A DNA stretch of 64,000 nucleotides from Hyphomicrobiales bacterium (GTDB lineage Bacteria; Pseudomonadota; Alphaproteobacteria; Rhizobiales; RI-29), in NCBI GenBank assembly GCA_016125495.1, contig WGLQ01000009.1:1-64000 (forward strand). Reading direction: 5' to 3'. The notes beneath the pieces were generated by a model. That model did not search any database and had not been told where the DNA came from. It was given only the letters and a program-made list of their open reading frames with translations. The translations under genes were made by a program, and so were the position numbers. This document shows positions 58,071-64,000 of this stretch, piece by piece (position 1 is the first letter of the stretch; each line of letters opens with the position of its first letter).

Positions 58071-58471
58071 TCCGTTCGCGGCGCGATCCCCACTCGGCCG
58101 CCTCCGGCCGGCGCCAGCCGCACCCTGCCCTGCCTGGTCGGGTCCTGACCTGGCACCGCGCCCCCTCCGCTTTGAAAGAACGCGCGTGTCGTCGATCGCG
58201 CGAGCCCCGCCACCATTATCAACAGCGCGTGAAGGGTTCGCTGCCACGCAGCCATAGACGACAGGTGCGGTGGGAACTATGCAGGAACGGGGCTTCGGCA
58301 ATGCACTCGACGCATGCATCCGCACGAATTCGACGGTTTCGGAATATTTTCTGTCGGTTTTCTTGGGTTGTCAGAAGTGACGCGAAGCGAGGATGATACT
58401 TGCGTTCGACGTCCGCCGGTTACAACCGGGGGGGCTCGTCGGAGCGCCCAACACGTCGCCGAGGGGACCTG
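58071..58471 (+). other. Intergenic region upstream of the peptide-type ABC importer operon
   Basis: No gene seen in 401 bp. A possible weak promoter is TTGTCA (58368-58373), 18 bp, GATGAT (58392-58397), giving a leader of about 70 nt to the permease gene. The stretch 58330-58370 is AT-richer than its surroundings. Confidence 0.3.
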
Positions 58472-59440
58472 ATGCACCCGATCGTACGCACCGTGATTCA
58501 GCGTCTGGCACTCAGCATTGTCACCCTCTTCGTCGTTTCGATCGTCATCTTCTCCTCCGTGACCATGCTACCGGGCGATTTCGCCAAGTCGATCCTCGGG
58601 CAGTCCGCGACGCCGGAGACCGTCGCTGTCTTCCAGCGCGAGCTCGGCCTCGACAAGCCACCCGTGCAACGGTATTTCGAGTGGATTTCCAAGGTCGCCG
58701 TCGGCGACTTCGGCAACAGCTTTGCGAGCGGCGCTGGCTACAAGCGCACCGTTGTCGACGTCATCAAGCCGCGCCTCTGGAACACGCTATTCCTCGCCAG
58801 CATGACGGCGATCATCGCGGTGCCGCTCGCTCTCTTTCTCGGGATCATGGCGGCACTCCATCGCAATGGCATCTTCGATCGAACCATCAACGCGACGACT
58901 CTGACGACGATCTCGTTTCCAGAGTTCTTTGTTGCCTACGTGCTGATGCTGTTCCTTGCCGTGCAGTGGCACCTATTGCCGACGCTCGCCAACGTCAGCG
59001 CCGACATGAGCCTCGGTGAACGCATCTGGCGGTGCCTCTTGCCCGCCCTCACCCTGACGCTGGTCATCATCGCACACATGATGCGCATGACGCGGGCGGC
59101 CCTGATCAGCCTGCTGGCCAGCCCCTACATCGAGATGGCGCGTCTCAAGGGAATTCCCAATCGACAGGTCATCATGCGGCACGCCCTGCCGAACGCCTGG
59201 GCCCCCATCGTCAACGTGATCGCTTTCAACCTCGCCTATCTCATCGTCGGCGTGGTCGTCGTCGAGGTGGTCTTCGTCTATCCTGGCATCGGCCAGCTCA
59301 TGGTCGATGCGGTCAGCACGCGCGACATCCCCGTCGTTCAGGGCTGCGCCCTGATCTTCGCGGCGACCTACATCCTTCTCAATCTGTTGGCCGACGTGAT
59401 CTCGATCGCCACCAATCCGAGGATTCTCCACCCGAGATGA
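58472..59440 (+). CDS. Peptide/oligopeptide-type ABC transporter permease (DppB-like)
   Basis: 322 residues, six helices. N-terminal RTVIQRLALSIVTLFVVSIV and LPGDFAKSILGQSATPE are typical of DppB/OppB; the EAA loop reads YIEMARLKGIPNRQVIMRHALPNA. Start ATG at 58472 with GAGGGGA six bases upstream. First gene of a four-gene operon. Substrates of family-5 importers include peptides, nickel, opines and sugars; none can be chosen here. Confidence 0.92.
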   Translation: MHPIVRTVIQRLALSIVTLFVVSIVIFSSVTMLPGDFAKSILGQSATPETVAVFQRELGLDKPPVQRYFEWISKVAVGDFGNSFASGAGYKRTVVDVIKPRLWNTLFLASMTAIIAVPLALFLGIMAALHRNGIFDRTINATTLTTISFPEFFVAYVLMLFLAVQWHLLPTLANVSADMSLGERIWRCLLPALTLTLVIIAHMMRMTRAALISLLASPYIEMARLKGIPNRQVIMRHALPNAWAPIVNVIAFNLAYLIVGVVVVEVVFVYPGIGQLMVDAVSTRDIPVVQGCALIFAATYILLNLLADVISIATNPRILHPR

Positions 59441-60408
59441 CGACCGATCCAAACGCAGCCGGTCTGCCTGCTCCGACGGCCGACGAGACGGCCGAGCGCG
59501 GTCGTTTCTGGCGTGAAGTCCGCAAGATGCCGTTCACGGCATTCCTCGGCTTCGTGATCATTTTCGGCTACATCTTCGTCGCGCTGTTCGCCCCGTTCAT
59601 CGCGCCGCACGGCGAATCCGAGGTCTTCGACATCCCCTACGAGCAGTGGAGTCACGTGCCCAAGTTGCTTTGGGCCGATCTCGGACCGATCTCGCTGCCC
59701 TACTGGATCACCATAGAGACCACCGGATCGCAATTCCTGCTCGGCACCGACCAGCTTGGCCGCGACATGCTCTCGCGTCTCATCTACGGTGCCCGCAATA
59801 CCGTCGGCATCGCGGTCGCCACCACCCTGCTCGCATTCTTCGTGGGCGGCACGCTCGGCATCCTGGCGGCGGTGATCGGAAAGGGCTGGCTCGAACTCGT
59901 CATGAGCCGCATCGTCGACGTGCTCATGTCGATACCCTCCCTCATCTTCGCGCTGATGCTGCTCTCGATTTTCGGCTCGAACGTCGTGAACCTCGTCATC
60001 ATCATCGCGTTGCTCGACGCCACCCGCGTCTTCCGCCTTGCCCGCGCGGTCGGAATGAACGTTGCCGTCATGGATTTCGTCGAGGCGGCGCGATTGCGCG
60101 GCGAGGGGCTCGGCTGGGTGATGCGTCGCGAGATCCTGCCCAACGTCATGCCGCCGCTCGTTGCCGAGTTCGGCCTGCGCTTCTGCTTCGTGTTCCTCAC
60201 CATTTCGGCGCTTTCGTTCCTCGGCGTCGGTATTCAACCGCCGTCCGCGGATTGGGGCTCGATGGTGCGCGAGAACGCGACTCTCATCACCTATGGCGAT
60301 GTCACGCCACTGTTGCCCGCCGGCGCTATTGCGCTGCTGACGGTTGCGGTGAACTTCGTCGTCGACTGGTTCCTGCACAAGACGAGCGGATTGCGCGATG
60401 AGCACTGA
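59437..60408 (+). CDS. Peptide/oligopeptide-type ABC transporter permease (DppC-like)
   Basis: 323 residues with the OppC N-terminal domain (FTAFLGFVIIFGYIFVALFAPFIAPHG), GTDQLGRDMLSRLIYGAR and the EAA loop FVEAARLRGEGLGWVMRREILPN. An insertion of about 30 residues (FDIPYEQWSHVPKLLW and on) lengthens the first periplasmic loop. The ATG at 59437 overlaps the preceding stop by 4 nt (ATGA). Confidence 0.92.
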   Translation: MTTDPNAAGLPAPTADETAERGRFWREVRKMPFTAFLGFVIIFGYIFVALFAPFIAPHGESEVFDIPYEQWSHVPKLLWADLGPISLPYWITIETTGSQFLLGTDQLGRDMLSRLIYGARNTVGIAVATTLLAFFVGGTLGILAAVIGKGWLELVMSRIVDVLMSIPSLIFALMLLSIFGSNVVNLVIIIALLDATRVFRLARAVGMNVAVMDFVEAARLRGEGLGWVMRREILPNVMPPLVAEFGLRFCFVFLTISALSFLGVGIQPPSADWGSMVRENATLITYGDVTPLLPAGAIALLTVAVNFVVDWFLHKTSGLRDEH

Positions 60409-62089
60409 AATGGCGAATGGCGCGCGATCCCTGTCGCCCCGCACGGGTTCCGGCTCCCGCTCCGCAAAGAGCGGCGTTCTGGTCGAGATGCGCGGCCTGA
60501 TGATCGAGGGTCAGTCCGACGATCGCTGGATCGAGATCGTGCGCGGCGTCGATGTCACCGTCGAGCGCGGCCGCGTGCTCGGCCTCATCGGAGAATCCGG
60601 GGCTGGAAAATCGACCATCGGCATCGCCGCGATGGGCTATGCGCGGGCCGGCTGCCGGTTCACCGGTGGGCGCATCATGTTCGACGGCGTCGATCTGCGC
60701 ACGCTCGGCGAGAGCGAACTCGACCGCTTGCGCGGCAGCCGCATCGCCTATGTCGCTCAGTCCGCCGCGGCGGCATTCAACCCGGCCTACCGCCTGATCG
60801 ACCAGATCGTCGAAACGGCCCTCGCCCATGGTGTGATGAACCGCAGCGAGGCCGAGGCGCGGGCCGTCGAGCTCTTCACCAAGCTGAAGCTCCCCGACCC
60901 TCAGCGCATCGGGCAACGCTATCCCCATCAGGTCTCGGGCGGCCAGCTCCAGCGCGCCATGACCGCGATGGCGCTGGCGCCCCGCCCCGACCTCGTGATC
61001 TTCGACGAGCCGACCACCGCTCTCGACGTGACCACGCAAATCGACGTCCTGGCCGCCATCAAGGAGGCGATCGAGGACGAGGGGGTGGCGGCGATCTACA
61101 TCACCCACGATCTCGCCGTCGTCGCCCAGATCGCCGACGACATCATGGTCCTGCGCCATGGCCTGATGGTCGAGCAGGGGCCGACCGACGAGATCATCAC
61201 GCGCCCGAAGCAGGACTACACCCGCGATCTCGTCGCCATCCGCCAATTCTCCAAGCCGACCGCCGAGACCGCCGCCCCGGCACCGCTGCTCGCCGTCGAG
61301 AACGTGACGGCCGCCTACGGCAACCAGCTCACGGTGCTCGATGGTGTTTCGGTCAGCGTCGAGCCCGGTGAGACGCTCGCCGTGGTCGGCGAGTCCGGCT
61401 CCGGCAAATCGACCATGGCGCGTGTGATCACGGGTCTGCTGCCGCCGAAGTCCGGGCGCATCGTCTTTGCGGGTGAGGCCCTGCCGCCAGCGCTCAAACA
61501 GCGCACGCGAGAGCACCTGCGCGACCTGCAGATGATCTACCAGATGCCCGACGTGGCGGTTAATCCACGCCATACCGTGCGAGAGATCATCGGGCGACCG
61601 CTGGAGTTCTATTTCGGCCTCGCCGGCGCCGCACGCGAACGCCGCATCGTCGAATTGCTCGACCAGATCGAGATGGGCAGACGCTTCATCGGCCGCTACC
61701 CGGGCGAACTGTCGGGCGGGCAGAAGCAGCGCGTGTGCATTGCTCGGGCCCTCGCCGCCAACCCCCGCCTCATCATCTGCGACGAACCGACCTCCGCGCT
61801 CGACCCGCTCGTTGCCGACGGCATCCTGAAGCTGCTGGTCGGCCTGCAGAAGGAGACGCACGTCTCGTACGTCTTCATCACACATGACATTGCGACGGTC
61901 CGCGCGATAGCCGACAGTGTCTGTGTCCTCTACAAGGGGCGCGTGGTCCGCTTTGGTCGCAAGGCCGACGTCCTGTCGCCACCATTCGACGACTATACGG
62001 ACCTGTTGCTGAAATCGGTCCCCGAAATGCGGACCGGCTGGCTGGAGAATGTTCTCCAGACACGCAGGATGGAAAGCGCGGGCAACTGA
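60398..62089 (+). CDS. Fused DppD-DppF-type ABC transporter ATPase
   Basis: 563 residues with two complete nucleotide-binding domains in one chain. First (about 28-280): GESGAGKST, VSGGQLQRAM, LVIFDEPTTALDV. Second (about 295-555): GESGSGKST, LSGGQKQRVCIA, LIICDEPTSALDP. Each is followed by the oligopeptide-transporter C-terminal extension region. Overlaps the preceding permease by 11 nt. Supplies both ATPase subunits for the two permeases. Confidence 0.94.
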   Translation: MSTEMANGARSLSPRTGSGSRSAKSGVLVEMRGLMIEGQSDDRWIEIVRGVDVTVERGRVLGLIGESGAGKSTIGIAAMGYARAGCRFTGGRIMFDGVDLRTLGESELDRLRGSRIAYVAQSAAAAFNPAYRLIDQIVETALAHGVMNRSEAEARAVELFTKLKLPDPQRIGQRYPHQVSGGQLQRAMTAMALAPRPDLVIFDEPTTALDVTTQIDVLAAIKEAIEDEGVAAIYITHDLAVVAQIADDIMVLRHGLMVEQGPTDEIITRPKQDYTRDLVAIRQFSKPTAETAAPAPLLAVENVTAAYGNQLTVLDGVSVSVEPGETLAVVGESGSGKSTMARVITGLLPPKSGRIVFAGEALPPALKQRTREHLRDLQMIYQMPDVAVNPRHTVREIIGRPLEFYFGLAGAARERRIVELLDQIEMGRRFIGRYPGELSGGQKQRVCIARALAANPRLIICDEPTSALDPLVADGILKLLVGLQKETHVSYVFITHDIATVRAIADSVCVLYKGRVVRFGRKADVLSPPFDDYTDLLLKSVPEMRTGWLENVLQTRRMESAGN

Positions 62090-62197
62090 CCCACGTCAGA
62101 TGGGAAACGTAACCGCTGACCATCACACACCGCGATGCCCGAGATCGGCCGGGGCGTGCGGTGTCAAGGGAGGTAGGCTGAACAGAAGGGTCACTCG

Positions 62198-63805
62198 ATG
62201 ACGGACAAGAAGAATTTGGACTGGATGAAGAAGGAAGCGGGCAAAGGCCGCATGAACCGGCGTGAGTTCGTGCAGCTCGCGATCGCTGCCGGTGTCACCG
62301 CGACCGCCGCAGAAACGATGTTCTCGACCGCCGCGCGCGCCGAGCCCAAGAAGGGCGGGCACTTCGTCAACGCGCTGACCGGCGGCGGGACCAAGGACGT
62401 GCTCGACCCGGCCCAGACGCTCGACAGCTACATGATCAACGTCAGCTCGGGTCAGCTGCGGAACAACCTGATCGAGATCGGACCGGACGGCCAGCTCACC
62501 GCCGAACTCGCCGAGAGCTGGGAAGGCTCCGACAACGCCGCCACGTGGGCCTTCAAGATTCGCAAGGGCGTTGAGTTCCACAACGGCCGGACGATGACGC
62601 CGAACGACGTCGTCGCCTCCTTCAATCACCACCGTGGTGAGAACACGAAGTCCGCCGCCTCCGGCCTCACCAAGCAGATCAAGGACGTCAAGGCCGACGG
62701 CGACATGGTGATCTTCACGCTGGAAGGCGGCAACGCCGACTGGCCGGCGATCACCTCCGACTACCACTTGACGATCTGCCCGGCCAACGACGACGGCAGC
62801 ATGGATTGGCAGTCGGGCGTCGGCACCGGCGGCTACGCGCTGGAGAATTTCGATCCCGGCGTCAGCACCAAGGTGCGCCGCAACCCGAACTATTGGAAAG
62901 AGGGCCGCGCTTGGTTCGACTCGATCGACAACCTCTTCATCGCCGATTCGGGTGCCCGCTCGAACGCGCTGATCACGGGCTCGATCCACTCGATGTCGAA
63001 CCTCGACCTCAAGACCGTGCACCTCCTCCAGCGTGACCAGAACGTGCAGGTCGTGCCGACCTACGGCAACAAGCACGCCACGCTGCCGATGCACTGCGAT
63101 ACCGCGCCGTTCGACAACAACGACGTGCGACTGGCGATCAAGTACAGCATCAAGCGTGACGAACTCGTCGCCAAGATCCTGCGCGGCCAGGGCGAGGTCG
63201 GCAACGATTCGCCGGTCGGCCCCGCCAACATCTACCGGGCAACCGCGGAAGAGATGCCGCAGCGGCCCTACGACCCCGACAAGGCCAAGTTCCACCTCAA
63301 GAAGGCTGGGATGGATAGCCTCAAGGTGCAGCTCCACATCGCCGACACCGCCTTCGAGGGTGGCATCGACGCCGCGACGCTCATCGCCGAATCGGCCAAG
63401 GCCTCCGGCATCGAGATCGAGGTCGTGCGCGAGGCCGACGACAGCTACTGGGACAACGTGTGGCTGAAGAAGCCCTGGTGCGGCAGCTACTGGGGTGGCC
63501 GTCCGACCGAGGACTGGATCTTCTCGCAGATCTATTCCAAGGGCGCGGACTGGAACGAGTCGAAGTGGGACAACGCGCGCTTCAACGAGTTGCTCCTGCA
63601 GGCGCGCAGCGAACTCGACACCGCCAAGCGTCGCGAGATGTACGTCGAGATGCAGAAGCTCTGCAACGAGGACGGCGGCGCCATCATCCCGATGTTCATG
63701 GCCTACACGCACGCCATCAGCAAGAAGGTCGGTCTTCCGGCACAGCTCGCCAACAACTGGGAGCTCGACGGCCACAAGAACGGCGAGCGTTGGTGGTTCG
63801 TCTGA
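62198..63805 (+). CDS. Family 5 extracellular solute-binding protein
   Basis: 535 residues. A twin-arginine-like signal (NRREFVQLAIAAG, R21-R22) with a predicted cleavage after TAARA near residue 48, so export is probably by Tat. The mature protein shows the SBP_bac_5 pattern: LAESWEGSDNAATWAFKIRK, GVEFHNGRTMTPNDVVASFN, DVRLAIKYSIKRDELVAKIL. Last gene of the importer operon, 108 bp after the ATPase and 55 bp before a strong terminator. Ligand unknown. Confidence 0.93.
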   Translation: MTDKKNLDWMKKEAGKGRMNRREFVQLAIAAGVTATAAETMFSTAARAEPKKGGHFVNALTGGGTKDVLDPAQTLDSYMINVSSGQLRNNLIEIGPDGQLTAELAESWEGSDNAATWAFKIRKGVEFHNGRTMTPNDVVASFNHHRGENTKSAASGLTKQIKDVKADGDMVIFTLEGGNADWPAITSDYHLTICPANDDGSMDWQSGVGTGGYALENFDPGVSTKVRRNPNYWKEGRAWFDSIDNLFIADSGARSNALITGSIHSMSNLDLKTVHLLQRDQNVQVVPTYGNKHATLPMHCDTAPFDNNDVRLAIKYSIKRDELVAKILRGQGEVGNDSPVGPANIYRATAEEMPQRPYDPDKAKFHLKKAGMDSLKVQLHIADTAFEGGIDAATLIAESAKASGIEIEVVREADDSYWDNVWLKKPWCGSYWGGRPTEDWIFSQIYSKGADWNESKWDNARFNELLLQARSELDTAKRREMYVEMQKLCNEDGGAIIPMFMAYTHAISKKVGLPAQLANNWELDGHKNGERWWFV

Positions 63806-63860
63806 TCCATCGCACCGCGGCGGCTCCGACACTCGGCGCCGCCCGTTGCCGATGATTGCG

Positions 63861-63891
63861 ACCCGCGGGGGCTTGCTCCCCGCGGGTTTTT
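63861..63891 (+). terminator. Rho-independent terminator of the importer operon
   Basis: Perfect 10-bp stem ACCCGCGGGG / CCCCGCGGGT with a seven-base loop GCTTGCT and a run of T directly after it. It sits between convergent genes. Confidence 0.92.
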
Positions 63892-63998
63892 CACTCCCGA
63901 CGGCCGTCCCGCCGACGCTCCGAATGGCTTTCGAACTCGGGAGCGCAGACGCGCTGACCCGTCGAAAGCGTCTCGACCGTCACGCGCACGCCATAGAC
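63891..63998 (-). CDS. C-terminal end of an unidentified minus-strand gene (cut by window edge)
   Basis: An open minus-strand frame from the right edge ends in TGA at 63893-63891. The last 35 residues run VYGVRVTVETLSTGQRVCAP to an Arg-rich end. Codon use fits coding sequence and the stop abuts the terminator. No family can be told. Confidence 0.4.
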   Translation of the reverse strand, partial: VYGVRVTVETLSTGQRVCAPEFESHSERRRDGRRE

Positions 63999-64000
63999 CG

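Overview
The window is high-GC chromosomal DNA from an alphaproteobacterium, most likely of the order Hyphomicrobiales (Rhizobiales). The evidence is gene content and order: tuf-fusA-rpsG-rpsL; dnaE-lolD-lolC-proS with the short editing-less ProS; mce-RNase J-birA joined to the nuo genes; and ihfA-fabH-plsX-DUF177-cytochrome bc1 chaperone with a divergent bamE. No rRNA, IS element, prophage or CRISPR array was seen. One tRNA (Pro, anticodon GGG) is present.

Layout: 0-3.7 kb is the str operon on the minus strand, with a candidate promoter and a structured leader. 4-15.5 kb is housekeeping: a winged-helix protein, dnaE, lolDC, proS, a candidate small RNA, mce, RNase J and birA. 15.6-26.0 kb holds nuoG to nuoN (minus) with an Asp/Glu racemase-family gene embedded between nuoG and nuoH. 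26-47 kb is an accessory block: an ABC-2 exporter, the ferritin-like/VIT iron exporter MbfA, a decayed LysR gene, a four-gene glutamine-synthetase/glutamate-synthase-like cluster (gmaS/glnT plus glxBCD = mgsABC-like) with an XRE-cupin regulator and a palindromic operator, an SDR, a creatinase-fold protein with a nitrilase, then the acylation locus described below, and rlmJ. 47-50.7 kb holds nuoABCD (minus) with a FlK-like thioesterase and a GFA-family gene between nuoC and nuoD. nuoE and nuoF are not in the window, so complex I is split. 51-58 kb is an NTF2-like gene, a proline-racemase homologue lacking both catalytic cysteines, the tRNA, and the ihfA/fabH/plsX block. 58.4-63.9 kb is a complete peptide-type ABC importer operon ending in a strong terminator.

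The most interesting part is 37.95-45.29 kb, a six-gene plus-strand locus: an unknown 223-aa protein, a KAS III-type synthase, a dedicated acyl carrier protein, a 93-aa single-pass membrane microprotein ending in F-R-Y-V-G-F, an 1183-aa membrane-anchored SGNH (DltD-like) protein with a deacetylase-like C-terminal region, and an MBOAT. The parts match the logic of the teichoic-acid D-alanylation (Dlt) machine: carrier protein, MBOAT, Tyr-bearing C-terminal shuttle peptide, SGNH transferase. Here they sit in a Gram-negative with their own acyl-building enzyme in place of DltA. I infer an envelope-polymer acylation system with a custom acyl group; substrate and acyl group are unknown.
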